Shown here in pieces: positions 37,756 through 46,371 of a stretch of 64,000 nt of DNA. The stretch comes from a virus, in the IMG/VR virus record IMGVR_UViG_3300042549_004948, positions 98,470 through 162,469 of that record. One strand, given 5' to 3'. The position numbers were made by a program, and so were the translations under genes. The notes beneath the pieces are model-generated. The model did no database searches and was not told the origin of the DNA. It was given only the letters and a program-made list of their open reading frames with translations. Each line of letters opens with the position of its first letter. Position 1 is the stretch's first letter.

Positions 37756-40062
37756 TTAGGCATGACCGTCTCTAAGATTCTTTGCTATCTGAGGAATAGC
37801 GTACAAAGGTACATTTAGTTTAGTCGTATTTTCCATGCAATCCTGGACGATACTGGCCGCTTCTTTTGCTTTTGCGTGTTCTACCTCAATTACTAGCTGA
37901 TCATGGATCTGGGCGCATACCCAGCCATTTATGCCTGATTGCTTAAATCTCCTATTAATAGCAAGCGCAGCTCTATTAACTATTGATGCTGCTAGACCTT
38001 GTATTTGTACGTTGCATCCATTATTTAGACCATTAATATAGTCTCTTGATAAGCTCTTTATTTGATCTACGCCGTATTGTCTTTCCATTTCTTTCTTGAT
38101 ATTCCAGTCAAGTAAGTCATCACCAATTTTATCATAGATGGCTTTTACTTTAGGAAGGTGCCTTATCCTACCAACCTGTGTTTTAATATAGCCGTTCTTT
38201 TTAACAAACTCTTTTGATTTAAGCATCCACTTTTTAAGCTCAGGAAACCCATTAAGATATCCATCTATTAGTACCTTAGCTTCTTTTGTTGAAACTCCTA
38301 GATTCATACCTAGTGCATAAGCTCCCATACCATAAGGAATACCTAGGGCATATGCCTTTGCCTTATTACGAACTTTAGGCAGATGCTTTCTCAAAAAGTT
38401 AGGAGCATTTTTATCAGGAGAGTAATCGCTATATCCTTCAGTTTTAATTGCGATAGTAGAATAGAAGTCCCAGTTATTACGGAATATATCCATAAGACCT
38501 TCATCACCAGATACGTGAGCAAACGCACTCGGTTCTAGAGAAGAGTAATCATCATCTATAAACACATTATGTTCTTCATGAATAAAGAACGCTCTAATCA
38601 AGTTATTATACTCGATAACTATCGGATCATCGTCGCCTTCTTCTTTAGGTCTAGGAAGCTGTTGTGCATCAGAACCATAACGGCCTGATACTGTGCCATG
38701 TTGTTTATAATAGAAGTAATATCTACCGTCTTCTTGAGCATCTAAGAAACGATCCATGTACGTACTCTTGATCTTAAGTAGCCTATTGTAAATACGTAGG
38801 CTTTTTGCCCAGTCATATTTGCCGGCAATTGATTGCACAGTGTCATCATCAAACTGAGGTTTGCCGGTCTTAGTGGTAGACAGAGGTTTAATACCTAGAA
38901 CACCGAAAGCGATTTCACCCATTTGATCTTTAGATTGAATGTTAAAATAGTCTCCGTCATTATCTTCTTTCCACAATCTCATACTAATTTTCATTGACAC
39001 ATCTTTATCAAGTACTGAGGGATCTCCGTGTATTAAGAAGTGTTTAGTAGAACATTCAGGAAGTCTCATTAAAGATGACTTAGTAATACTATATTTGCCA
39101 GTCTTTTCAGACTGCTCTAGATCAAACTTCATTTCTTTTACAAGCTCTTGAGCAAATGTGCCTTTGTTATTAGGAGGGTAAGCTTCAGTTGCTTTCATAA
39201 CAACCCAAGCTCTTACATCAGGCTTTTGTAACAACTCTTTTGTAACGAGAGTTTCATATTCTCGTAGCTTTTCTATAATTTTGGCACGACTAGATTTTAT
39301 AATTTCCATGTCAAGCTTTATGCCAACTTGTTCCATAGGAATAGTAACCTCTTTATACAAAGGCATCACCTCATCTTCAAAGAAGAATTGTTCTAGATTC
39401 TCTTCTTTCAATATAGCCATGAAGTGGTGATACACTCTGAGTGTTAAATCGGTATCTGCTGATGCGTATTCTGATAATAATTCAAGATCTGCTTTCCAGA
39501 TCTCGTAGTTCTCTCTTGTAATTGTGCCACCATTATTTTTGATAGACTCTTTCATTTTGATTTGCTCTTCATTTGCAGCCATTTCAACATCTAGACCAAT
39601 ATGTTTTTGAATCATTTTGGCAATGTCTTTAAGACCGAATGCAGAACCTCCCATAAAGCCGGCGCCTTCCTCTTTTACTGTATGAACGAGTAACATTGTA
39701 TCTACATGGAGTGAAGGAAGTAAATCTATATCATAGAAACATTTGACAAATCTAACGTCAAAGGATGCGTTGTGCATCACAAGCTTTTTTCCAATAAGTA
39801 GTAAGATTGTTTTCTTAGCAAGATCATGAGCAAGCTGCCCTTCGATATGAGCGTCTTGAAGTAGCTCATCTTTGAATATCATTGTAGGCATGTAATAGCC
39901 TTTGCCAACTTCTCCAGATACGGAGAAGCCAATGATTTTACCCTTTCTAGGATTAAGACTATTAGTCTCTGTATCGAATGCGATTATCTCATTGTCTTTG
40001 ATATGCTGGACCATGTCTTTCAGCTTATCAATAGTGTCTACTGTAACATAACTTTTATTCAT
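37756..40062 (-). CDS. polA: DNA polymerase I-type (family A) with 3'-5' exonuclease
   Basis: A 768-residue family A polymerase. The exonuclease domain has AFDTETNSL (Asp30, Glu32), HNASFDVRFVK and SADTDLTLRVYHH, a DEDD-type site. The polymerase domain has YGSDAQQLPRP, motif A DYSSLEPSAF (Asp505), motif B RNKAKAYALGIPYGMG (565-580), and motif C AQIHDQLVIEV (His720-Asp721). No 5' nuclease domain is fused; a separate RNase H/5' nuclease is encoded at 47.8 kb. T4-type phages normally use a family B polymerase, so this is a replacement module. A homing endonuclease follows. Confidence 0.95.
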   Translation of the reverse strand: MNKSYVTVDTIDKLKDMVQHIKDNEIIAFDTETNSLNPRKGKIIGFSVSGEVGKGYYMPTMIFKDELLQDAHIEGQLAHDLAKKTILLLIGKKLVMHNASFDVRFVKCFYDIDLLPSLHVDTMLLVHTVKEEGAGFMGGSAFGLKDIAKMIQKHIGLDVEMAANEEQIKMKESIKNNGGTITRENYEIWKADLELLSEYASADTDLTLRVYHHFMAILKEENLEQFFFEDEVMPLYKEVTIPMEQVGIKLDMEIIKSSRAKIIEKLREYETLVTKELLQKPDVRAWVVMKATEAYPPNNKGTFAQELVKEMKFDLEQSEKTGKYSITKSSLMRLPECSTKHFLIHGDPSVLDKDVSMKISMRLWKEDNDGDYFNIQSKDQMGEIAFGVLGIKPLSTTKTGKPQFDDDTVQSIAGKYDWAKSLRIYNRLLKIKSTYMDRFLDAQEDGRYYFYYKQHGTVSGRYGSDAQQLPRPKEEGDDDPIVIEYNNLIRAFFIHEEHNVFIDDDYSSLEPSAFAHVSGDEGLMDIFRNNWDFYSTIAIKTEGYSDYSPDKNAPNFLRKHLPKVRNKAKAYALGIPYGMGAYALGMNLGVSTKEAKVLIDGYLNGFPELKKWMLKSKEFVKKNGYIKTQVGRIRHLPKVKAIYDKIGDDLLDWNIKKEMERQYGVDQIKSLSRDYINGLNNGCNVQIQGLAASIVNRAALAINRRFKQSGINGWVCAQIHDQLVIEVEHAKAKEAASIVQDCMENTTKLNVPLYAIPQIAKNLRDGHA

Positions 40063-40105
40063 ACTACTAATTTACAATAAGAAAATGAAAGGAAAAAATA
40101 AAATT

Positions 40106-41125
40106 CTACAGTAATTCGTCTTTGAGCATTAATTTCTTAGCTTCTTCGTAGTCTACTTGATACTCTTTTCTTCTAGACCTTACTTCTTTTATAATACCTA
40201 GCTCAGAACACAATACTATAAAGTTTCTTACTTCGGACTGAGTGCATCCTAACTTTTGATTTTTTACTACAGAAATTAATTTACTAGCAGATATGGTTTG
40301 ATCTCCCTTTAATTTTTTCCCTGCTTGAAAATATAGTTTTAGGAATTTTAAGTTTAGTTCTAGTTGCTTGTATTTAGGAGTTGATAACAGTTGTTTAGTT
40401 TCATTATAAGAGCCTAATAAATAGAATGAATTAAAGCCTACGCCTAAAATGATAATGAACTCTAGAAAGAAAGTCATGAATACAAATGCAGTGCCGTTCT
40501 CTTCATTCTTATCTATAACTAATTTAGATTTATCTTCTGTTTTAACTTCTATCTTACTTAACTTTTGATCTTTAGTAATTTGTAAGGCAGCTACAATAGA
40601 ATCTCTATATTTTCTATCTTGTCTGGTTTTTGCAGGCTGTATTCTATAATACTGTATTTCTTGATCGTAGTATCTAGCTATCGAGTCTGCTTTTATTGAT
40701 ACACTCTGATCTATTGTTTGTTGAATTTGTTCTGTTGAATCAACTAGTCTATGAGCACCGTTCAAAGAAAGATAAAATGATCCCGCTACAAGACCTATAG
40801 ATGCTATTAAACCGAAAAGTAATCCATAGGTGAACTTTCTAATCTGTAGAGCAGAGATAGTAAATTGCTGTACTACAAATCTTTTAGTTAGTTCATACCC
40901 TGTAAGGAATAACCCTATAAAGATTGCTAAGAAAATATCTTGATATGGAAATAAATCAGGGAGTGTATCTGTAATAGATTTAATAAAGAAGTATCCAAAG
41001 TAAATCAAAAAGATATTACCTAGAAAAGAGAAATAGTATAAGACTCTATCTAGCGTAAAAAAGTTTTTCTCTAACTTAAGGACTTCAAATTTAACTTTAA
41101 GCTTTTCAAATTGTTCTATTTTCAT
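40106..41125 (-). CDS. Multi-pass membrane protein with winged-helix-like tail
   Basis: A 339-residue protein. Hydrophobic segments fall at about residues 26-48, 62-80, 94-120 and 210-235 (FFLEFIIILGVGFNSFYLLGSY), with a charged loop (DSIARYYDQEIQYYRIQPAKTRQDRKYRDSIVAALQ) between the third and fourth. The last 80 residues (ASKLISVVKNQKLGCTQSEVRNFIVLCSELGIIKEVRSRRKEYQVDYEEAKKLM) resemble a winged-helix DNA-binding domain. This could be a membrane-anchored DNA-binding factor, but the family was not recognised. It is 2 bases from the next upstream gene. Confidence 0.65.
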   Translation of the reverse strand: MKIEQFEKLKVKFEVLKLEKNFFTLDRVLYYFSFLGNIFLIYFGYFFIKSITDTLPDLFPYQDIFLAIFIGLFLTGYELTKRFVVQQFTISALQIRKFTYGLLFGLIASIGLVAGSFYLSLNGAHRLVDSTEQIQQTIDQSVSIKADSIARYYDQEIQYYRIQPAKTRQDRKYRDSIVAALQITKDQKLSKIEVKTEDKSKLVIDKNEENGTAFVFMTFFLEFIIILGVGFNSFYLLGSYNETKQLLSTPKYKQLELNLKFLKLYFQAGKKLKGDQTISASKLISVVKNQKLGCTQSEVRNFIVLCSELGIIKEVRSRRKEYQVDYEEAKKLMLKDELL

Positions 41126-41127
41126 AA

Positions 41128-41310
41128 CTATTTTTTATTTTTATCATAGGGAACCATCTTATTTAGTTTTGTTCGCCTTCTATCGCAACCGCAATCTTCT
41201 TTACCTAATAATTTAGCTATTTTATCTGCTAGAATATCTAAGCCTGTAAAATGTGTAAATTTTGCTATGGTATCACCTAAACCCTCAGATTTTTTTATCT
41301 TCTTTTGCAT
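41128..41310 (-). CDS. Small protein with CGC motif
   Basis: A 60-residue protein, helical (LGDTIAKFTHFTGLDILADKIAKLLG) then EDCGCDRRRTKLNKMVPYDKNKK. The DCGC(E/D)xRRxxLNxxxPY ending is found in many uncharacterised tailed-phage proteins near membrane-protein genes. It overlaps the previous gene by 26 bases. Function unknown. Confidence 0.6.
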   Translation of the reverse strand: MQKKIKKSEGLGDTIAKFTHFTGLDILADKIAKLLGKEDCGCDRRRTKLNKMVPYDKNKK

Positions 41311-41494
41311 CTATCTTTTTTTCCATTTTTTCTAATATAGTGCCAGATGAAACAGCAATTATGCTTACTTGAGTCCACATGCTAGATATCTCTTTTTTAA
41401 GTTTAGATATAGATATCCATTGAAAAACCTGAATTAGCATAAGAATTAAAACTACGCCTAGATACACATATTCAGGATTAATTGTTATTGTCAT
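41285..41494 (-). CDS. Small membrane protein
   Basis: A 69-residue protein with one strong membrane helix (VYLGVVLILMLIQVFQWISI) and a second weak one (QVSIIAVSSGTILEK), then a lysine-rich end. It overlaps the next gene by 26 bases. Together with two neighbours it forms a row of small membrane-associated genes; a holin or anchor role is possible but unproven. Confidence 0.55.
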   Translation of the reverse strand: MTITINPEYVYLGVVLILMLIQVFQWISISKLKKEISSMWTQVSIIAVSSGTILEKMEKKIDAKEDKKI

Positions 41495-41517
41495 AATATT
41501 ATTTTATTAAATATAAA

Positions 41518-41697
41518 CTATTCTTCTGATTCTTTTTCATTTATTTTTGTAGTACCTTTTATATACTTTGGATAAAAAGGACAATGGCGACATTTATTTC
41601 CACAGCAAAATCCTCTATCTAAATGAAATTGTTGAGTAAATATTACTTTGCCTTTCTCTAGATAGTAATGAATACCATCTATTAACTCTTTTTTCAA
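41518..41697 (-). CDS. DUF5522-like cysteine-rich small protein
   Basis: A 59-residue frame starting at TTG. It reads HYYLEKGKVIFTQQFHLDRGFCCGNKCRHCPFYPK, very close to the DUF5522 pattern (hYyleNGkxVfTexyHlkRGxCCGsgCRHCPY) known in Bacteroidota and other bacteria, with five cysteines in CCGNKCRHC likely binding metal. The frame is closed upstream by a TAA 21 bases before, so the non-ATG start is needed. It lies in a gap between a membrane-protein gene and a fibre-like gene. The function of the family is unknown. Its presence supports a Bacteroidota origin. Confidence 0.75.
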   Translation of the reverse strand: MKKELIDGIHYYLEKGKVIFTQQFHLDRGFCCGNKCRHCPFYPKYIKGTTKINEKESEE

Positions 41698-41724
41698 CTT
41701 GATAAAATTTGATTAAAAAATAAG

Positions 41725-42609
41725 TTAGTAGTTTAAAACTTGCTTTACTAAAGAAACATAGTTATCTACTACAGTTTTAATATCACTATCTGGAATTGCT
41801 AATGACGATGTTCTACTTAATAAAGTAACCATAGCTAGTATTTCACTAGAGGATCCTGTAGCATATAAAGCAGCTCCTTGCAATTGAGTTCCGACTAGAG
41901 AGCTAGATACTACTGTACCGAATACAGATCCCCAATTAGGATGTCCTAGTAAAACATACACATCACATATTGATGGGTCTGCTGATTGTCCATGTGTCTG
42001 GCGGTAGGTTGCGTAAGTTGTAAACCCATTAACTACTGAGCCAGAATATATGCTTCCTGATATTAGAAATCCAAGGCCGTCAGCTCCAATATTCCCTGCT
42101 TTTTGAAATCCTATCGGTCCTGATCCACTTCTAGCCCCTATTAATGTTAATGGGTGAAATCTTCCATTTTGGTTTCCGCTTGGGAACGAACCAGTTGATT
42201 GACTGTATCCTAAAGACGCATAATAAAAATTTGTATCAGTTAAAGTAGCAGATTGAGAACTATAGTTTAATGCAGGGCTTGGTATAGGTATAGTACTACC
42301 ATTTGTATAGTTTGTGTTATTACGTAACCATGGCGCTGTATAATTGCCATTATCAAACATGTCATTACCTCCATCACTTATTTGGTAAGCATTTCCGTCT
42401 AAGAAATATGTAAAGAAATTTGGGTTTCTTAAGCTACCACTATTAGCTCTTAAATAAGGTATGATAGTATCTATTTGAGTATAAACAGATCCTGTAACAG
42501 AAGGAAGACTCGACGTTATACTTGCATACAAAGCAAAACTTCCTCCTATGCCTAGATTTTGAAGTGATATCTGTCCTTGGTTATTATTATTTATAAAGCT
42601 TATAGGCAT
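41725..42609 (-). CDS. Fibre-like or adhesin-like structural protein
   Basis: A 294-residue protein rich in S, N, G and T: ISFINNNNQGQISLQNLGIGGSFALYASITSSLPSVTGSVYTQ, then FFTYFLDGNAYQISDGGNDMFDNGNYTAPWLRNN and a C-terminal helical segment (AMVTLLSRTSSLAIPDSDIKTVVDNYVSLVKQVL). Composition and position after the fibre-like gene suggest a virion surface protein. The middle, ISDGGNDMFDNGNYT, recurs in proteins of marine tailed phages. No receptor specificity can be told. Confidence 0.6.
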   Translation of the reverse strand: MPISFINNNNQGQISLQNLGIGGSFALYASITSSLPSVTGSVYTQIDTIIPYLRANSGSLRNPNFFTYFLDGNAYQISDGGNDMFDNGNYTAPWLRNNTNYTNGSTIPIPSPALNYSSQSATLTDTNFYYASLGYSQSTGSFPSGNQNGRFHPLTLIGARSGSGPIGFQKAGNIGADGLGFLISGSIYSGSVVNGFTTYATYRQTHGQSADPSICDVYVLLGHPNWGSVFGTVVSSSLVGTQLQGAALYATGSSSEILAMVTLLSRTSSLAIPDSDIKTVVDNYVSLVKQVLNY

Positions 42610-42615
42610 GTAAGA

Positions 42616-42623
42616 ATAAATAT
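42616..42623 (-). promoter_or_regulatory. Candidate promoter motif ATATTTAT
   Basis: 6 bases upstream of the fibre-like gene ATG, just after the previous terminator's T-run. Confidence 0.55.
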
Positions 42624-42624
42624 T

Positions 42625-42647
42625 AAAAAAGCCCTCCGAAGAGGGCT
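42625..42647 (-). terminator. Intrinsic terminator, AGCCCTC-TTCG-GAGGGCT type
   Basis: 22 bases past the stop of the larger fibre-like gene, identical in stem and loop to those at 33199 and 34312; T-run follows. Confidence 0.92.
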
Positions 42648-42668
42648 CTTATTCTTTTTTTATATTAA

Positions 42669-43853
42669 TTATACTAATCTTATCTGTATGGCATTTCCAT
42701 TTCTATATAGACCTCCTAATGGAACTCCGCCGGATGCTGCTGCTGCATCGTCCAAAAAGTTTAAACTAGATGATACGTTAGTTAAAATAGTATATCCTCC
42801 TGTATGTGTGAAAGATCCTGATGTGTTCAAAGAACCCGTTATATTAGCAGATCCAGTTATGCGTAGGTTTCCTGTTATTCTAGTATAATTATTTATATTT
42901 GTACCTAGATTTGTATTATCTCTAGATAAGAAACTGCCTGTTACTGTTAAAGCGTGGTAAGTTCCAAACTGGAAAGACCAATCTGTAGCAGCTTCAAGGT
43001 TACTCAAATTACGATTATTAGTAACAATCGTAGAATATCCTGCTTCGTATATATTTGTGCTTGAATTAAATTCAGATATACTAGAATTAAAGGCTATTTT
43101 TATTGCTGGAGAAGCTTTTGCAGGAGATTGAAAATTATTATACTCCAGTCCTATGCCAAGATCGCTTGTTACGTACTTGGTATTTTGAAATATTCCCGAT
43201 CCAACTACTGCATAAGATACAGTCCAATCTGTTGAAATAACTGGTTGAATACTACCTGTAGTGAACCCCGGATTAAAAATACCTCTATATGTAGGAGTGC
43301 CCGCTAAATATCTACCTGATATATAATCGGCTCCATAAAGACTTGTATTTAAAGAATCTACAAAACCAATACTACCAGAAATATCAAGATTTCCAGATAC
43401 TATAGAATTTCCTAACTGTAATCCGCCTGATACCGAAGACAGAGTACCTTGAACAATACCTGCTCCATTTATAAAATTTATAGTTCCATCAGAAACGTAG
43501 ATATCTTTCCACGCATTAGTTGCAGAACCTAAATTAAATGAAGACGTAGAAGATACTCCACTTACCGCTGGTATAATAGATCCACTTATTAAAAGAGATC
43601 CTGATATAGATTGGGTAGACGACGCACTACCTGTGGTAATAAATGAAGACGTATTAATAGTGTTTCCACCGCCTAAAACATAGCTAGCTGTTATTGCAAA
43701 AGATGCGCTTATAGATGAACTTACTTGAGTTAGTGAATCTGCTAAATTTTTTGTAGTTATTTTTGATGTAGTTGATCCTGCTACAGTAGGAAATATGTCT
43801 GATGAAACTACTGAAGTTACTGCTGGTAATGCACTAATTTTTATGTCTGCCAT
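42669..43853 (-). CDS. Tail-fibre-like protein with SGS/TGS repeats
   Basis: A 394-residue protein beginning MADIKISALPAVTSVVSSDIFPTVAGSTTSKITTKNL, an opening shared with many environmental phage fibres. It has repeats such as SGSLLISGSI, SGNLDISGSIGF and TGNLRITGSANITGSLNTSGSF, which form the short turns of beta-prism fibres. It ends FLDDAAAASGGVPLGGLYRNGNAIQIRLV, a common C-terminus of such proteins. Probably a fibre or baseplate appendage. It abuts the small paralogue gene upstream at 43853. Confidence 0.7.
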   Translation of the reverse strand: MADIKISALPAVTSVVSSDIFPTVAGSTTSKITTKNLADSLTQVSSSISASFAITASYVLGGGNTINTSSFITTGSASSTQSISGSLLISGSIIPAVSGVSSTSSFNLGSATNAWKDIYVSDGTINFINGAGIVQGTLSSVSGGLQLGNSIVSGNLDISGSIGFVDSLNTSLYGADYISGRYLAGTPTYRGIFNPGFTTGSIQPVISTDWTVSYAVVGSGIFQNTKYVTSDLGIGLEYNNFQSPAKASPAIKIAFNSSISEFNSSTNIYEAGYSTIVTNNRNLSNLEAATDWSFQFGTYHALTVTGSFLSRDNTNLGTNINNYTRITGNLRITGSANITGSLNTSGSFTHTGGYTILTNVSSSLNFLDDAAAASGGVPLGGLYRNGNAIQIRLV

Positions 43854-44116
43854 TATTCTATTATTAATTTATTATCGTTCTCTGCAGTCAGAACATCATT
43901 AGATTCTGTATTAAGATACGTAGATATTACCGGAGTCGGAGGAGCACTTTCATTTGTTCCAGGAAGTATATTATTTACCTGTTGGTTTGCAAATGAAAAA
44001 TTAGATGTTATACTAGGGGCATCTTCTCTTTTGCCTCTAATATAATACTGAGTTTGAGAACCGACTGGTTTTGCTAATCTGGTTTTCTTAAGTAGATCTA
44101 TTAAAAAGTCTGTCAC
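43853..44116 (-). CDS. Small protein with FLIDL...NNILPG pattern
   Basis: An 87-residue protein, starting from GTG at 44116, TDFLIDLLKKTRLAKPVGSQTQYYIRG...QQVNNILPGTN. It shares the opening FLIDL(L/F)KK and the NNILPG block with the 74-residue protein encoded at 46105-46329, so they are probably paralogues. It overlaps the fibre gene start. Possibly a fibre-associated or adaptor peptide; function unknown. Confidence 0.55.
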   Translation of the reverse strand: MTDFLIDLLKKTRLAKPVGSQTQYYIRGKREDAPSITSNFSFANQQVNNILPGTNESAPPTPVISTYLNTESNDVLTAENDNKLIIE

Positions 44117-44129
44117 TACAAGATTTATA

Positions 44130-44137
44130 ATAAATAT
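44130..44137 (-). promoter_or_regulatory. Candidate promoter motif ATATTTAT
   Basis: 13 bases upstream of the GTG start of the FLIDL protein and just past the reductase stop. Confidence 0.45.
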
Positions 44138-44142
44138 CTAAC

Positions 44143-45999
44143 TTAGACTATTTCACATGCCCCGCCAGCACAGGCTAATTCTCCTTTTTGGTCTGTATTG
44201 TCTACAAATTCAATAACTTTAGATAGATCTACTGAATGTAATGTACTTATCATTTCATTAAACTTCTCTTCGGTTATAGTCTCAAAAGGTGCTTGAACAT
44301 AAGATCCGTTGTCGTGAGGAAGACAAGACAGGGCAGTATAGTTGTTTCTATTTGCCCAGGCCCATTCTCCTACCTCTGGCCACTCTTCTGGCTTTAAGCT
44401 AATGGTAACTGATACATTGTGGGTATTGCGGCCGGTTCTATGCCCAGGTTTAATCCATTCTTTGTGAAGCTTTTCTACTCTACGAAGTAGATCCATTGCA
44501 GATTCAGATCTAGTGATTGCCTCTTCTGGTGCCTTTTGTGGTACGGATACTACTGCTTGTGATTGTGGCTTGAAGTATTCATCTTCAACTAACTCTGGAT
44601 GGTTTACTATTAGATGCGTATATAATGCTTCATTTTTACCTAGTCTCATTCTACGAACATAGAAGTTATCATGCCAGGCGTGAACACCGGATGATGTGCC
44701 TAAAACCATAGATGTAGTTCCAGAAGGTTTTACTGTTGTACAACGAGCAGCTTTATTAATGCCTAAAATTTTAGCGACTCTTTCATTTTCTTCTTTAACA
44801 ATAGTCGCTGCTTCTTTCATGTTTAATTTAAGCACTGCTCCTGAAGCAATACCTGTCATACCGACTCCAATCAATGCATCTTTTTCAGTTGTTTTTTTCC
44901 ATATATCACGAAGATAGTGGAAGTCTGTATAAGAGGCTTGTAAAGTTCCGATGAATGCAGCTGTTTTAACTCTATAATTTAAATCTTCTTGAGATTCAAG
45001 ATTTGATACATTAACTTCACACAAGTTACAAAATTGAAATGGCTTAAGTGCAATTTCAGCGCATGGATTAGTTCCCCAATCTTTGTCATTGGTTAAGAAG
45101 AAGCCAGGTTCACCAGCATTAGATAATTCAATCTTTTTCCAAAGATCCATAAACTCTTCTTTTTGAATACGATCACGAAGTATTACGGCTGAATTATTAG
45201 CTCTGCCTCTTTGTGGATTTGCTTCCCACCAACTTCCAAACTTAGATGTAAGCATCTCGTCATCGTTGAAAGAAAATAGGCTAATCAAAGCTGCACGACG
45301 AATACCTCCAGACAATACCGCATCTGCAATATAGCAAATGATGTCATGGCATTCAATAGGAGTTAGTTTATCTCCGGTATCTTTACGGTCGAGTATCTTT
45401 TGTATTTGAAACAAACACTCTTTTAATGGCTCAGGCCCAGGGGCTTTACCTCCGGCTGTGATCAACATAGATCCTTTTGGTCTAACATCACGAAAATCAA
45501 ATTTAGGTTTGGCTCCACCTACTAAGTAAGACTTCATCAACAGTTTTACTGCATCAGCCCAACCTTCAATAGAGTCTCCGACCAAGAAGCGCTTTTCTTT
45601 AATTGGCTTGATAACTTCAGGAAGTTTATCTACATGGTGTTTTTGTACAGAGTAGCCAACGCCGCAGCCTCCTAAAAGAAGAAACATTACTTCTGAAAAT
45701 ATACGCCAATCATCAACAGGAGCAAAAGAACAATTAAATATACGAGCATTATTAATTTCAATGGGCTTGCCTGCAAATTGCATGGAGCGCATAGACGGTA
45801 AAATCTTTTTATCATAGACTAATTTATAAGCTTCTTGAATTTCGTTAAACAGAAGAGGAAACTTGTTTTGATGCATCTCTTTATTTCTTGTAACAATTTC
45901 ATCCCACGTTTCACGCCTTTTGGATTCCGGTAAATATTTGGCGTATTTATTGTACACCGTAATTTCCGATAGAATTTGCTGCGTGATGTCCATTTTCAT
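44143..45999 (-). CDS. nrdJ: Adenosylcobalamin-dependent (class II) ribonucleotide reductase
   Basis: A 618-residue class II reductase of the monomeric RTPR type, making deoxynucleotides from ribonucleotides with vitamin B12. PSMRSMQFAGKPIEINNARIFNCSF carries the first active-site cysteine. NPCAEIALKPFQFCNLCEVN gives the thiyl-radical cysteine and partner. The C-terminal shuttle pair is CAGGAC. AAATV-type allosteric sites are not obvious. No separate small subunit is needed. Class II enzymes work with or without oxygen, but need cobalamin from the host. Thioredoxin, a likely reductant, is encoded at 22.6 kb. Confidence 0.94.
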   Translation of the reverse strand: MKMDITQQILSEITVYNKYAKYLPESKRRETWDEIVTRNKEMHQNKFPLLFNEIQEAYKLVYDKKILPSMRSMQFAGKPIEINNARIFNCSFAPVDDWRIFSEVMFLLLGGCGVGYSVQKHHVDKLPEVIKPIKEKRFLVGDSIEGWADAVKLLMKSYLVGGAKPKFDFRDVRPKGSMLITAGGKAPGPEPLKECLFQIQKILDRKDTGDKLTPIECHDIICYIADAVLSGGIRRAALISLFSFNDDEMLTSKFGSWWEANPQRGRANNSAVILRDRIQKEEFMDLWKKIELSNAGEPGFFLTNDKDWGTNPCAEIALKPFQFCNLCEVNVSNLESQEDLNYRVKTAAFIGTLQASYTDFHYLRDIWKKTTEKDALIGVGMTGIASGAVLKLNMKEAATIVKEENERVAKILGINKAARCTTVKPSGTTSMVLGTSSGVHAWHDNFYVRRMRLGKNEALYTHLIVNHPELVEDEYFKPQSQAVVSVPQKAPEEAITRSESAMDLLRRVEKLHKEWIKPGHRTGRNTHNVSVTISLKPEEWPEVGEWAWANRNNYTALSCLPHDNGSYVQAPFETITEEKFNEMISTLHSVDLSKVIEFVDNTDQKGELACAGGACEIV

Positions 46000-46104
46000 T
46001 TTAATTTTAAAAAGTTAAAAAAATAGTTTAGCACTTAGACGGCACTCTGGCCTTCTAGCGTAGTTCAAAACCTATTATAGTAAGATCTGTGTTGTTGCCC
46101 CTAA

Positions 46105-46329
46105 TTACTTAGATCCGGGAAGGATGTTATTAGTAGAGCTGTTTTGAGTTAAAACAGAATTTCCAGTCTTCTGGATCTTAGAGATCGTAGAAGTATTGAT
46201 CTTATTGTACTGATTAGGAGCTTGAGTATTAAGCTGCGCAATTTTATCATTGTACTTAATAGGAGTTGGTGCTGTTCTAAAGTTGTCTCCTTTAAATGCT
46301 TTCTTAAATAGATCAATCAAAAAGTTCAT
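46105..46329 (-). CDS. Small protein with FLIDL...NNILPG pattern
   Basis: A 74-residue protein: MNFLIDLFKKAFKGDNFRTAPTPIKYNDKIAQLNTQAPNQYNKINTST...NSSTNNILPGSK. It looks like a paralogue of the 87-residue protein encoded at 43853-44116, sharing FLIDL and NNILPG. It stands alone ahead of the reductase gene, with an ATATTTAT motif 18 bases upstream. The N/Q-rich middle is likely flexible. Function unknown. Confidence 0.5.
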   Translation of the reverse strand: MNFLIDLFKKAFKGDNFRTAPTPIKYNDKIAQLNTQAPNQYNKINTSTISKIQKTGNSVLTQNSSTNNILPGSK

Positions 46330-46347
46330 ATCGTCTGTTTTACTGTA

Positions 46348-46355
46348 ATAAATAT
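46348..46355 (-). promoter_or_regulatory. Candidate promoter motif ATATTTAT
   Basis: 18 bases upstream of the 74-residue FLIDL gene, just after the helicase stop. Confidence 0.45.
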
Positions 46356-46371
46356 AGGCTTTTTAGTTAAT

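Noticed and set aside
46000-46104. Possible cobalamin riboswitch ahead of the B12-dependent reductase
   Set aside because: Only a short GC-rich element is visible, with no B12 box or multi-helix fold that I could draw.
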